Origin: Paractinoplanes ferrugineus
GTDB taxonomy: Bacteria > Actinomycetota > Actinomycetes > Mycobacteriales > Micromonosporaceae
NCBI RefSeq assembly: GCF_016862195.1
Contig: NZ_BOMM01000063.1
Span: 1-64,000 of the forward strand
DNA length: 64,000 nucleotides
Direction: 5' to 3'
Below the pieces are notes generated by a model. That model saw only the letters and a list, made by a program, of their open reading frames with translations. It had not been told where the DNA came from and searched no databases. Both the position numbers and the translations under genes were made by a program. Below are positions 1 to 8,407 of the stretch, in pieces; positions within the stretch are counted from its first letter, which is position 1, and each line of letters opens with the position of its first letter.

Positions 1-230
1 AAGCCGTCGTGCGGGGTGAGCTTGGAGTCGACGCAGGTGTCGGTGAGGATCACCTGGCCGTTGACCACCTTGCCGGCGCCGCTACCCGCGGGCTTGCTGG
101 TCTCGGCGGCACTGGAGATGGTGGTGACACCGACGACCAGGCCCAGTGCGGCGACCACCGCCCCGACCGCGAGGAGCCGCCGGTTGCCCCCTGCGGGGGC
201 GGTCGCACGGCGGTAAGCCGACCTACGCAT
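1..230 (-). CDS. Secreted or membrane-anchored protein, N-terminal fragment (runs off the window)
   Basis: The frame opens with ATG at 230-228 and stays open to base 1, giving 76 residues. A GAAGAAGAGG ribosome binding site lies about 8 bases upstream. The N-terminus is a classical export signal: an Arg-rich start (MRRSAYRRATAPAGGNRR), about 22 hydrophobic residues (LLAVGAVVAALGLVVGV) and a likely cleavage region around ISSAAE near residue 43. The mature part starts with a Ser/Gly/Lys linker followed by NGQVILTDTCVDSKL, containing one Cys. Too little is present to name a family. It is transcribed away from the phosphodiesterase gene at 590. Confidence 0.7.
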   Translation of the reverse strand, partial: MRRSAYRRATAPAGGNRRLLAVGAVVAALGLVVGVTTISSAAETSKPAGSGAGKVVNGQVILTDTCVDSKLTPHDG

Positions 231-589
231 GCGCGTACCTCTTCTTCGAAGAATCTGACCGGTCCCCTGACAGCCGGCTCCCAGACGGTAAAAGGAAGCG
301 CGCGTAATAGCAATTGAAGAAGCGAATTTGATGAATTCTTGGCCCATTCTTAAAGAAAAGATATGGGGGTGGCTCGAACTCCGAGCATCCTCCGAACGGG
401 GGATGTCCGGAGTTCAACAAGATCACGATAAATTTCGCTGACCTGCGTGGATCGATATCGCTCACCGTAGCGCCTCGCGTACGCGGCCTCGCCGCCGCCG
501 CTGGGAAGAAATGTAAACCATTCACGACCCGGCGAAGCTGAGAAGTAGCTATGAGTTGAAATCGGCCAGCTATTCAATACGATTGGCAG
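231..589. other. Divergent intergenic region without a gene
   Basis: These 359 bases separate the leftward secreted protein from the rightward phosphodiesterase gene and are clearly less GC-rich than the coding DNA. They must hold both promoters. The only organised element seen is the inverted repeat at 376-415, described separately. No credible small ORF was found on either strand. Confidence 0.6.
376..415. repeat. Long inverted repeat (hairpin) in intergenic DNA
   Basis: GAACTCCG at 376-383 is complementary to CGGAGTTC at 408-415, and ATCC at 387-390 to GGAT at 401-404. The three bases between the arms on each side pair as C-G, G-U and one A-C mismatch. This gives a stem of about 15 positions with a 10-base loop (391-400). 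No T tract follows on either strand, so it is not a simple intrinsic terminator. It could be an operator or a structured leader. Confidence 0.5.
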
Positions 590-1357
590 GTGCCTGCTCA
601 CGCCTATCTCGAGGCCCCGGTTCCGTTGGCGTTCGCCCATCGGGGCGGTGCGGCGGCGGGCGACGAGAACACCGCGGAGGCGTTCGGGCGGGCCGTGCGG
701 CTCGGCTATCGCTACGTCGAGACCGACGTGCATGCCACCGCCGACGGTGTGCCGGTCATCTTCCATGACGACACGCTGGTCCGGCTGACCGGCCGCAGTG
801 GCCGGGTCGAGGACCTTGGTTGGGCCGATCTGGCCACCGTGCGGGTCGGTGGGGCGGCCGTGATCCCGCGCCTCGACGAGACCCTGGCGTCCTGGCCGGC
901 CATCCGGTTCAACATCGACGTGAAAGCCGACTCGGGGGCCGCACCCGCTGTCGAGACGATCCGGCGGGCCTCGGCCGAGCACCGGGTGCTGCTCGCCTCG
1001 TTCAGCGACGCCCGCCTCGCCGTGCTCCGAGACCTGGCCGGTCCGTCCGTCGCCACCTCGATGGGCCTGGGCTCGGTGCTGCGGCTGCGGCTGGCCTCGC
1101 TGGTCGGGCGCAAGGTGCGCCCGCACCCGTCGGTGGTCGCGGCTCAGGTCCCGGCGCGGCATGCCGGGTTGACCGTGGTCGACCGGGCTTTTCTCAGTTG
1201 CTGCCACCGGTCGGGCCTGCAGGTGCACGTGTGGACGGTGGACGATCGGGCGGAGATCGCCCGGCTGCTCGAGTTGGGCGTCGACGGCATCATGACCGAC
1301 GATCTCGAGGCACTGCGGGACACGTACGTCGCTCGTGGAGCCTGGCATACCTGGTAG
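590..1357 (+). CDS. Glycerophosphodiester phosphodiesterase (GDPD family)
   Basis: Predicted to hydrolyse glycerophosphodiesters to glycerol-3-phosphate and an alcohol. The 255-residue protein has the whole GDPD core: HRGG at residues 17-20 (catalytic His17), ENT at 26-28, metal ligands Glu44 and Asp46 in VETDVH, the second catalytic His59 in FHDD, the Asp/Lys pair in NIDVKAD near 105, and the C-terminal VWTVDD and GVDGIMTDD strands. No signal peptide is visible, so it is probably cytoplasmic, like UgpQ. The GTG start at 590 is the first in frame that leaves the HRGG motif at the usual distance, but its ribosome binding site is weak. It lies alone downstream of an AT-richer intergenic region. 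Confidence 0.92.
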   Translation: MPAHAYLEAPVPLAFAHRGGAAAGDENTAEAFGRAVRLGYRYVETDVHATADGVPVIFHDDTLVRLTGRSGRVEDLGWADLATVRVGGAAVIPRLDETLASWPAIRFNIDVKADSGAAPAVETIRRASAEHRVLLASFSDARLAVLRDLAGPSVATSMGLGSVLRLRLASLVGRKVRPHPSVVAAQVPARHAGLTVVDRAFLSCCHRSGLQVHVWTVDDRAEIARLLELGVDGIMTDDLEALRDTYVARGAWHTW

Positions 1358-1487
1358 ACACACGGTCTTTGTCCCAGGAAGTCCAATTTGAGGTAATTTA
1401 CCGAGACTCGCTTACGAGGGTCTGCGCACTGTCCTACCTTGGGGCACGTTCAAGTGGGACAAATCATCCGAATTGGAGCGCAGAACC

Positions 1488-2264
1488 GTGTTCTCTTCAC
1501 GTTCTTCGCGAGTTGCTCGCGGCGGCCTCGTGGCCGCTCTGACCTTTTCCATAGCGGTCGTCGTAGCGCCTGCCACCGCGTTCGCCGACGACGAGCCGCT
1601 GATCGACTACAAGACGTTCTCGGGCTCGTCGACGACGCTCGACCGGAACGGCACCGCCGACATCGTCGTCTCGACCGGGCACCTCCGGCAGCGCATCCTG
1701 CGGATGACCGCCGGCGGCTTCCGGCAGACCGGGTCGGCCTGGGATCGCCAGAAGATCGACCTGACCGACTCGTTCGAGTCGTCCTTCAAGGTTTACCTGC
1801 ATCACGGACGGCCGGGCGCGGACGGCATCGCGTTCCTGGTCCAGACCGAGGGCCCGCGGGCGCTCGGCGGATGGGGCGGCGGCCTCGGCTACCGCGGCAT
1901 CAAGCGGAGCGTCGCGATCGAGTTCGACACGTTCCAGAACACCCCGGACCCGAGCAGCAACCACCTCGCGGTGGTGCTCGGTGGCAACCCCGACTCGCAC
2001 CACAGCGTCGGTGAGCCGTCGATCCCGTTGTTCGGGCGGCCGTTCATGGCACGGGTCCACTACGACGCGGACACCAACCGGTTGCGTGTCTACGTGAAGT
2101 CGCTGCGCGCGGGCTCCAAGGAGCAGCTGGCGCTCGAGGACACCGTGGACCTGGCCGCCGAGGCCGGTGCGATGAGCGCCTGGGTCGGCTTCACCGCCGC
2201 CACCGGCAGCGCGCTGTCGAAGCAGGACATCTATTCGTGGTCGGTCTCGGCCTCCGGGGCCTGA
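1488..2264 (+). CDS. Secreted L-type (legume-like) lectin domain protein
   Basis: The GTG at 1488 is preferred over the in-frame TTG at 1473 because GGAG at 1475-1478 sits 9 bases upstream of it. The protein of 258 residues has a Sec signal peptide (Arg-rich start, hydrophobic residues 14-28, cut after ATAFA near residue 33). The rest is one beta-rich L-type lectin domain: the strand with GADGIAFLVQ, the glycine run GGWGGGLGY, the metal-site strand VAIEFDTFQN, and a C-terminal WVGFTAATG strand. Such domains bind carbohydrate extracellularly. It lies 90 bases before the glycosyltransferase operon in the same direction, so it may bind the glycan made by that locus. That link is an inference. 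Confidence 0.82.
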   Translation: MFSSRSSRVARGGLVAALTFSIAVVVAPATAFADDEPLIDYKTFSGSSTTLDRNGTADIVVSTGHLRQRILRMTAGGFRQTGSAWDRQKIDLTDSFESSFKVYLHHGRPGADGIAFLVQTEGPRALGGWGGGLGYRGIKRSVAIEFDTFQNTPDPSSNHLAVVLGGNPDSHHSVGEPSIPLFGRPFMARVHYDADTNRLRVYVKSLRAGSKEQLALEDTVDLAAEAGAMSAWVGFTAATGSALSKQDIYSWSVSASGA

Positions 2265-2354
2265 CCGAACGACGGCGCCGTCGGTGCCGCGGATCTTCGC
2301 GGTACCGGCCGTGCCTGCCCGTACGCCTCCGCACTCGAGCCTTGGAGAACTGTC

Positions 2355-3176
2355 ATGTCCACGGTCCCCTACGTTGAGCCATCGGCTGGAACGGGAACCG
2401 AGCTGCCTCCGCCCGCGCTGGTGGACGCGAGTGAGCCACTGGTCAGCGTGATCATCCCCGCCCTCAACGAGGCGCGGAACCTGCCCCATGTGATGGCCGC
2501 TCTTCCCGAGGTCGACGAGGTCATCCTCGTCGACGGCGGCTCCGTCGACGACACGGTCGAGGTCGCCCGCCGGCTGATGCCCGGCATCCGCGTCGTCACT
2601 CAGAACCGCCGCGGCAAGGGCAACGCCCTGGCCTGCGGCTTCGCGGCGGCCACCGGGGACATCCTGGTGATGATCGACGCGGACGGGTCGACCGACCCAC
2701 GGGAGATCCCGAGCTTCATCGCCGCGCTGCGAGCCGGGGCCGACTTCGCCAAGGGCTCGCGGTTCCACGGTGCCGGCGGCAGCGCCGACATCACCCGCCT
2801 GCGCAGCGCCGGCAACAAGTGCCTGAGCCTGCTGGTCAACACCATGTTCCGGACCCGCTACAGCGATCTGTGCTACGGCTACAACGCGTTCTGGGCCCGG
2901 CACCTCGACGTCTTCGACCTGGACAGCACCTCCCCGGCGCCCAAGGGCGGGGACGGCCGGCTGTGGGGCGACGGCTTCGAGATCGAGACCCTGCTCAACC
3001 TGCGGGCCGCCCGGGGCCGGCTGCGTATCGTCGAGGTGCCCAGCTTCGAGCAGGCCCGGATCCACGGGGAGAGCAACCTCAACGCGTTGACCGACGGCAT
3101 CCGGGTGCTGCGGACCATCGCCCGGGAGTGGCCGCGGCGCCGTACGGCGATCAACGCCGTGGAGCGCGCCCGGTGA
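2355..3176 (+). CDS. Family 2 glycosyltransferase (DPM1/GtrB-like)
   Basis: A GT-A fold enzyme expected to move a sugar from a nucleotide donor onto a lipid carrier or growing glycan at the cytoplasmic side of the membrane. The 273 residues show the GT2 start VSVIIPALNEARNL (from residue 30), EVILVDGGSVDDT (55-67), and the metal/donor motif MIDADGSTD with DAD at 108-110. The acceptor-side region GDGFEIETLL is followed by an HGESNLN motif resembling polyprenol-phosphate glycosyltransferases. No membrane helices are visible. It is the first gene of a tightly packed operon; its TGA overlaps the GTG of the next gene by 4 bases. Confidence 0.88.
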   Translation: MSTVPYVEPSAGTGTELPPPALVDASEPLVSVIIPALNEARNLPHVMAALPEVDEVILVDGGSVDDTVEVARRLMPGIRVVTQNRRGKGNALACGFAAATGDILVMIDADGSTDPREIPSFIAALRAGADFAKGSRFHGAGGSADITRLRSAGNKCLSLLVNTMFRTRYSDLCYGYNAFWARHLDVFDLDSTSPAPKGGDGRLWGDGFEIETLLNLRAARGRLRIVEVPSFEQARIHGESNLNALTDGIRVLRTIAREWPRRRTAINAVERAR

Positions 3177-4294
3177 GGATCGGCGTCGTCACCGGCGCCT
3201 ACCACCCCGACGTCGGCGGGGTGGAGACGCACGCCCGCCGCCTCTGCGCCGCGCTCGTCGCGGCCGGCGACGAGGTCGAAGTGCTCACCCAGCACGCGGT
3301 GGGCGCCGACGAGACGATCGACGGGGTGCTGGTCCGGCGCTTCCCACTCACCGTGGCCGCGCGGAACTACCGGTTCTCCGCCGCCCTGTGGAGCTACCTG
3401 CGCGGGCACGCCGGCCGTTACGACCTGCTGCACGCGCACAGCTACCACGCTCTCGCGGCCCTGCCGGCCGCGCTGACCAACGACACTCCGCTGGTCTTCA
3501 CCCCGCACTACCACGGGACCGGGCACAGCCGGGTGCGCCGGGCCCTGCACCCGATCTACCGCCCGGTGGGTCGCCGGATCATCGCCCGGTCGAGCCGGCT
3601 CATCGCCGTCACCAACGCCGAGCGGGAGCTGCTGGTACGGCATTTCCCTGAGGCCGCCGACCGGATCGTGGTCATCCCGAACGGCACCGACCCGGTCCGC
3701 TTCGACATCGAGGTCGCCGACGAGCCCGGCCGCAGCATCCTCTGCGTCGGGCGACTCGAACGCTACAAACGGGTCGACCGGGTGATCCGGGCGATGACGC
3801 GGCTCAGCGACGAGCACCGGCTCGACGTGGTCGGCGCCGGACCGGCCCGCGACGAGCTCGAGCAGCTGGCCCGGCGGCTCGGGCTCGGCGACGACCGGGT
3901 GCGCTTCCACGGGCGGCTGGCCGAGGACACGTTCGCGACCCGGATGACGGTGGCCGCCGCGGCGGTCTCGGCCTCGGCTCACGAGGCGTTCGGGATGGCG
4001 GTCGCCGACGCGTTGGCGGCCGGCCTGCCGACCGTGGCCTCGTTCATCCCGGCCCACCGGGAGCTCGCCGTGATGGCCGGGTCCGGCGTGCCGCTGTGGC
4101 TGGTCAACCCGGACGACGAGGTCGCGCTCGCGGACGCGCTGCGGGTCGCGTCCGCCACCGAGCGCATCGACCTCGGCCGCCACCCCCTGCCCACCTGGAG
4201 CGACGTGGTGCTGGAGACCCGCGAGGTCTACGCCGGCGTGGTGCCCCGGGCGCGACTGATCGAGCAGAGCGGGGCGGGAGCAACCGAACGATGA
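3173..4294 (+). CDS. Family 4 glycosyltransferase
   Basis: GT-B fold retaining glycosyltransferase of 373 residues. The GTG at 3173 (overlapping the upstream TGA) gives the expected first strand RIGVVTGAYHPDVGGVETHA. The N-terminal acceptor domain spans roughly residues 1-175 (HAHSYHALAALPAAL near 85), and the C-terminal donor domain starts at ILCVGRLERYKRVDRVI. The donor-site motif reads EAFGMAVAD, so it is E-x7-D rather than the usual E-x7-E. The gene overlaps both neighbours by 4 bases. Substrate sugars cannot be read from the sequence. Confidence 0.9.
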   Translation: MRIGVVTGAYHPDVGGVETHARRLCAALVAAGDEVEVLTQHAVGADETIDGVLVRRFPLTVAARNYRFSAALWSYLRGHAGRYDLLHAHSYHALAALPAALTNDTPLVFTPHYHGTGHSRVRRALHPIYRPVGRRIIARSSRLIAVTNAERELLVRHFPEAADRIVVIPNGTDPVRFDIEVADEPGRSILCVGRLERYKRVDRVIRAMTRLSDEHRLDVVGAGPARDELEQLARRLGLGDDRVRFHGRLAEDTFATRMTVAAAAVSASAHEAFGMAVADALAAGLPTVASFIPAHRELAVMAGSGVPLWLVNPDDEVALADALRVASATERIDLGRHPLPTWSDVVLETREVYAGVVPRARLIEQSGAGATER

Positions 4295-6150
4295 CCTTGA
4301 TCGCGCCCACCCCCGTCCGGTCCGAGACCACCGAACCCCGCGTCGAGCCGAAGCGGGACCGCAGCTCACTCTGGTGCGCCTTGTCGCTGACCGTCGCGGG
4401 GGTGGCCGGCGCGGTGGCGCTGGTCGCGGCGGATCGGGCCGCCGAGTGGGGGCGGGGCCGCCCGTTCGAGCTGTTCTGGCTCGGGATGCTGGTCTTCACC
4501 CTGCCGGCGGCGTACTGGGCGGGCCGCCGAGCCACGGCATCCCGGCTGCGGCTCGCGGTGCTCATCGCGTACGCAAGCTTCTCCTATCTGCCGAAACTGC
4601 TGCGCAACCCGACCGGCCCGCTGTACCACGACGAATTCGCGCATTGGCGGCAGAGCCGCCAGATCCTCTTCGACGGGCGCCTGTTCGAGACGAACCCGAT
4701 CGTGCGGGTGATCGGCGACTTCCCCGGGCTGCACTCGCTTGTCGCCTCGGTGTCGTCGCTCACCGGCTTCTCGGTCTGGCACGCCGCGCTCGCCGTGCTG
4801 ATCGCCTCGCACGTGCTGCTGGTGCTCGGGGTGGCGGTGCTCGCCCAGGAGATCTGGCGGGACGGGCGGATCGCCGCGATCGCCGCCCTGATCTACGGCT
4901 TGAACAGCTCGTTCCTCTTCTTCGACACGCAGTTCGGTTACGAGTCGCTGGCCATCACCCTCTGGGTGTGGGCGCTGGTCGGCGTGTTCCGGGCGGTGCG
5001 CTCGCCCCGGATGGCCGGTCTTGCCCTGCTGCTGACCCTCGCCACCGTCGTCACCCACCACCTGACCGCGCTCGGTCTGCTCGCCACCATGCTGATCATC
5101 GCGGTCGTGCTCACCGTCAGTCGTCATCCGCGGGCGTGGGTCGCGTGGGGGCTCGCCCTCGGGGCGGCGGCCATGACCACCGGCTGGCTCCTCTGGGTGG
5201 CCCCGAAGACGGCCAGTTACCTCGACCCCTACCTCGGTAGGGCGCTCAACCAGTTCGCCGCGATGTTCGCCGACAACGGCGAGAGCGGCCGCACCCTGTT
5301 CAAGCAGTCGATCGCGCCGTGGTGGGAGCAGAAGACCGCGTTCGCGGCCCAGATCTGCGCGCTCGTCCTCGTTGCCGCGGCCGCGGTGAACTTCTGGAAA
5401 CAGGGCTTCTTCAAGCGGGGGGAGCGCGAGCCCGCCGCGCTCGCCATGCTGGTTCTCGGCGCCTGCTACTTCCCGGCCGCGGTGCTCATCCTGACCCCGT
5501 CCGGGGCCGAGGGGGCGCGCCGCTCCTGGGCGTTCAGCTATCTCGGCATCGCGCTGGTGGTGGCGCCGCTCGCGGTCCGGCTGCTGGACCGCTGGGCCGC
5601 CAAGGCCGCGGTCGCCCTGCTCACCGTGTTCGCGATCGTGCTGGTGGGCAACACCGCCGCCGGGATGAACCCGTCCTACCGGTTTCCCGGCCCGCCGGTC
5701 TACGGCTCGGACACCCGCGCCATGACCCCCGAGGTGGTCGCCGCCTCGCAGTGGCTGCGCGCCACCCAGGGACGCGACCTGCGCATCGTCGCCGACCGCT
5801 ACTCCGGGCTGATCTTCGGCTCGTTCGGCGGGCAGGAACCGGTCACCGGCTCGGTCACCTTCCCCACCTACGACGTCTACCTCGCGCAGCCCGGGAAACC
5901 GGTGTCGCCGCAGCTCATCGCGCAACTCAGCGGATGGCGGTTCAGCTATCTCGTGGTCGACCGGCGGATGGCCCGGGAGGTTCCGGAGATCCAGATCTAC
6001 TTCGAGAACAACGAACCGATCGCGCACAACGGCAAGCCCGGCTTCACGATCGGCCAGCTCGCCAAGTTCGACCGGATGCCGTGGACCATCAAGATCTACG
6101 ACAGCGGGGACATCGCGATCTACCGCTTCGACTTCTCGGTGCTCAAATGA
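4291..6150 (+). CDS. Polytopic GT-C type membrane glycosyltransferase-like protein
   Basis: 619-residue integral membrane protein starting at the ATG that overlaps the previous stop (ATGA). A short cytoplasmic tail is followed by roughly eleven hydrophobic segments up to about residue 465 and a C-terminal extracytoplasmic domain of about 150 residues. The first large outer loop carries His-Asp-Glu at 113-115 (YHDEFAHWR), the acidic pair typical of GT-C enzymes that use polyprenyl-phosphate sugars. This suggests it adds sugars on the outer face of the membrane to the product of the flanking GT2/GT4 enzymes. It could instead be a non-catalytic assembly protein. Confidence 0.75.
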   Translation: MTLIAPTPVRSETTEPRVEPKRDRSSLWCALSLTVAGVAGAVALVAADRAAEWGRGRPFELFWLGMLVFTLPAAYWAGRRATASRLRLAVLIAYASFSYLPKLLRNPTGPLYHDEFAHWRQSRQILFDGRLFETNPIVRVIGDFPGLHSLVASVSSLTGFSVWHAALAVLIASHVLLVLGVAVLAQEIWRDGRIAAIAALIYGLNSSFLFFDTQFGYESLAITLWVWALVGVFRAVRSPRMAGLALLLTLATVVTHHLTALGLLATMLIIAVVLTVSRHPRAWVAWGLALGAAAMTTGWLLWVAPKTASYLDPYLGRALNQFAAMFADNGESGRTLFKQSIAPWWEQKTAFAAQICALVLVAAAAVNFWKQGFFKRGEREPAALAMLVLGACYFPAAVLILTPSGAEGARRSWAFSYLGIALVVAPLAVRLLDRWAAKAAVALLTVFAIVLVGNTAAGMNPSYRFPGPPVYGSDTRAMTPEVVAASQWLRATQGRDLRIVADRYSGLIFGSFGGQEPVTGSVTFPTYDVYLAQPGKPVSPQLIAQLSGWRFSYLVVDRRMAREVPEIQIYFENNEPIAHNGKPGFTIGQLAKFDRMPWTIKIYDSGDIAIYRFDFSVLK

Positions 6151-6917
6151 CAACGATCCGCATCATCGCCGCAGACCTCGCGGCCCTCGGCCTGCTCGCC
6201 CTCGGCGCCGGCCATCCCGGAATGCGCTGGTGGCTGTCGCCCCTGCTGTTGTTCGTCCTGCTCGCCACCGGCGAACTGTGGCTGCGCGTGCTGATCCCCG
6301 AGGCGGTCGCCCCGGTCGCCCGGATCGGCATCGACGCGGTCTGCGGCCTGGTCAGTCTGCCGCTCGTCACCCTCGTCCTGCACCTGCTGGCGGTGCCGGT
6401 GCGGGCCGGGCCGACCGTGGCCGGCCTCGCTCTGCTGGCGGCGGTGCTGGGTGGCGGCGCGCTCCGGCGGGAACGCTCCGGCCGGGCGCCGGACGACCCG
6501 CGCCTCGCCCGGACGCTCGCGGCGATCGCGATCCCCGCGGTGGTCACGCTGATCGTCGGCGGTTCGGCGGCGATCGCGTACGTCCGGCTGCCGCACCCCC
6601 CGCAGCCCGGCTTCACCAGCCTGGCCCTCGGTGGCTGGGCGGCCGGCATCGGCCACCCGGTGACGTTCCCCCGGCGCGGTCTCGAGGTGCCGGTCGAGGT
6701 GCGCAGCTCCGGCCGGCCCGGCGCGGTCGCGCGGCTGCGGGTCAGCGTGGGCGACCGCCCGGCCGGCGCGCCCCGGGAGGTGCCGGTCGAGGCGAACACC
6801 ACCCGCTCGTTCACCGTGCACGTGCCGTCACCGCTGACCGGTTGCCTGACCCGCATCGAGATCAGCGTGGGCGGGGCGAGCACCGTCTTCTACGGGCGGG
6901 GGCCGGCCGCGTGCTGA
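6147..6917 (+). CDS. Membrane protein with extracytoplasmic C-terminal domain (DUF1616-like)
   Basis: 256 residues, ATG overlapping the preceding TGA by 4 bases. About five hydrophobic helices occupy residues 8-145, with a short basic loop (LRRERSGRAPDD) between the fourth and fifth. The remaining ~110 residues form a beta-rich outer domain with two Cys residues, one of them the last residue, which could be disulfide-bonded. Membrane arrangement and place in the operon recall DUF1616-type proteins found in polysaccharide loci. No enzymatic motif is visible, so the role in assembly is unknown. Confidence 0.65.
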   Translation: MTTIRIIAADLAALGLLALGAGHPGMRWWLSPLLLFVLLATGELWLRVLIPEAVAPVARIGIDAVCGLVSLPLVTLVLHLLAVPVRAGPTVAGLALLAAVLGGGALRRERSGRAPDDPRLARTLAAIAIPAVVTLIVGGSAAIAYVRLPHPPQPGFTSLALGGWAAGIGHPVTFPRRGLEVPVEVRSSGRPGAVARLRVSVGDRPAGAPREVPVEANTTRSFTVHVPSPLTGCLTRIEISVGGASTVFYGRGPAAC

Positions 6918-8407
6918 AGGACTCGCTGGCGCGTAACAGCGTTCTGATCATGCTGAGCACGGTCGGTACGAGCGGGCTCGGTTATCTCTACTGGATGGTG
7001 GCCGCCCGGGAGTTGCCCCGGCCGGCGATCGGCACCGCCACCGCCCTGATCTCGGCGGCCACGGTGGTGAGCATGATCGCCAACCTGGGGCTGGGGCACA
7101 TGTTCATCCAGCGCCTGCCGTCCACCGCGTCCGGCGCGGTCGGCGGGTCGGCGGCGTGGTCGCGGATCGTCAGTGCGGGGCTGTTGATCGGGTGTGCGGC
7201 GACCGCCTTCGCGTCGGCCGCTGCCGTGCTCGTGCTGCCGCGCCTGGCCGGCAATTTCGGTTTTCTGGACGGCCTGTCGGGTGCGGCGGCCCTGATCGTC
7301 ACGGCGGTCGCGCTGACCGCCTCGATGCTGCTCGATTACGTCTTCGTCGCCCACCGGGCCAGCCAGGGCATGCTCTGGCGCAACCTGGCCCTGGCCGCCG
7401 GCAAGCTGACCGCGCTGGCCGGGCTGACCGCGGCGGGCTGGGCGTCGGCGTCGGCGGTGGTGCTCGCGTGGACCGTGCCGTCGCTGCTCGTCTCGATCTA
7501 CACGCTGCGCTGGAGCCTGCGCCGGCTGCGTCCCGGCTGGCGGCTCGGCGGCGGCGGTCTCGGCGCCGAACTCCGGCACGTGCGCGGCTCGATGACCGGC
7601 CACCACCTGGTCAACCTGGCCCAGGCCGGGCCGGCCGCGGTGCTCCCGGTGCTGGTCACCGCCCGGCTGGGGGCGGCCGAGAACGCCCATTTCTATGTGG
7701 CCTGGATGACCGCGTCGGTGCTGTTCATGGTCTCGCCCGCGGTGGCGGCGGCGCTCTACGCCGAACGCACCAACGCCAACGCCCGTTCGGCCTCGCTGCC
7801 GCGGGCGTCGCTGGTGGTCCTGGTCGTGATCGGCGGCCCGGCGGTGGTCCTGTTCCTGGCCGGGGGCTGGATCCTGAGCCTGTTCAGTCCGGCCTACGCG
7901 GTCGCCGGCGGTCTGCTGCTGAAGATCCTGGTGCTGGCCGCGATCCCGGACGCGATCACCAACCTGGCGGTGGCGCACTGGCGCTCGACCGGCCGGCTGC
8001 GCCGCTGCGTACGCCTCAACCTGGTGATGGCGGTCAGCTGCCTGACCCTGACCTGGTGGTGGCTCCCGTCGTGGGGCATCGAGGCGGCCGGCCTGGCCTG
8101 GCTGTCCGGTCAGTCGCTGGGCGCCCTGCTGGTGGCCGTCCTGGCCGGCGGGGACCGGTACGCCGGCCGGATCCGGGCCTGGCCCCGGTCGACGGCACTG
8201 GCCGTGCACGACTTCTTCGTCGATCCGGTCCGCCGGGCCGGGTCGTTGCGTGGCCGCATCGCACCCCGGCCCCGGCAACCCCGCGGCGGCGCGCGCCCGC
8301 TCCTCCAGCCGGCCGTCCGCGGGCGGCCGGACCTGCGGCTGCCCGCCGGCTCGCGCCGCCCCTCGCCGCACTCCCGCCCCCGTTCGCGATCTTGGAGAGT
8401 CCCGTGA
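6911..8407 (+). CDS. Wzx/MATE-like polysaccharide flippase
   Basis: 498 residues, GTG start inside the last 7 bases of the previous gene. The N-terminal helix pattern (LARNSVLIMLSTVGTSGLGY followed by AARELPRPAIGTATALISAA) and 12-14 evenly spaced hydrophobic helices match the MOP superfamily of lipid-linked saccharide flippases. A Pro/Arg-rich cytoplasmic tail of about 60 residues follows the last helix. In this locus it would move the lipid-linked glycan made by the GT2/GT4 enzymes to the outside, where the GT-C protein and secreted proteins act. The next gene's GTG overlaps its stop by 4 bases. Confidence 0.87.
   Translation: MLKDSLARNSVLIMLSTVGTSGLGYLYWMVAARELPRPAIGTATALISAATVVSMIANLGLGHMFIQRLPSTASGAVGGSAAWSRIVSAGLLIGCAATAFASAAAVLVLPRLAGNFGFLDGLSGAAALIVTAVALTASMLLDYVFVAHRASQGMLWRNLALAAGKLTALAGLTAAGWASASAVVLAWTVPSLLVSIYTLRWSLRRLRPGWRLGGGGLGAELRHVRGSMTGHHLVNLAQAGPAAVLPVLVTARLGAAENAHFYVAWMTASVLFMVSPAVAAALYAERTNANARSASLPRASLVVLVVIGGPAVVLFLAGGWILSLFSPAYAVAGGLLLKILVLAAIPDAITNLAVAHWRSTGRLRRCVRLNLVMAVSCLTLTWWWLPSWGIEAAGLAWLSGQSLGALLVAVLAGGDRYAGRIRAWPRSTALAVHDFFVDPVRRAGSLRGRIAPRPRQPRGGARPLLQPAVRGRPDLRLPAGSRRPSPHSRPRSRSWRVP

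Noticed and set aside
1473..1487. TTG at 1473 as start of the lectin gene
   Set aside because: The GGAG ribosome binding site lies inside that extension and is well placed for GTG 1488; the signal peptide is also more normal from 1488.
4366..6153. A 595-codon minus-strand open frame opposite the GT-C membrane gene
   Set aside because: Antisense shadow rich in His, Arg and Glu; the plus strand is a clean membrane protein with overlapping neighbours.
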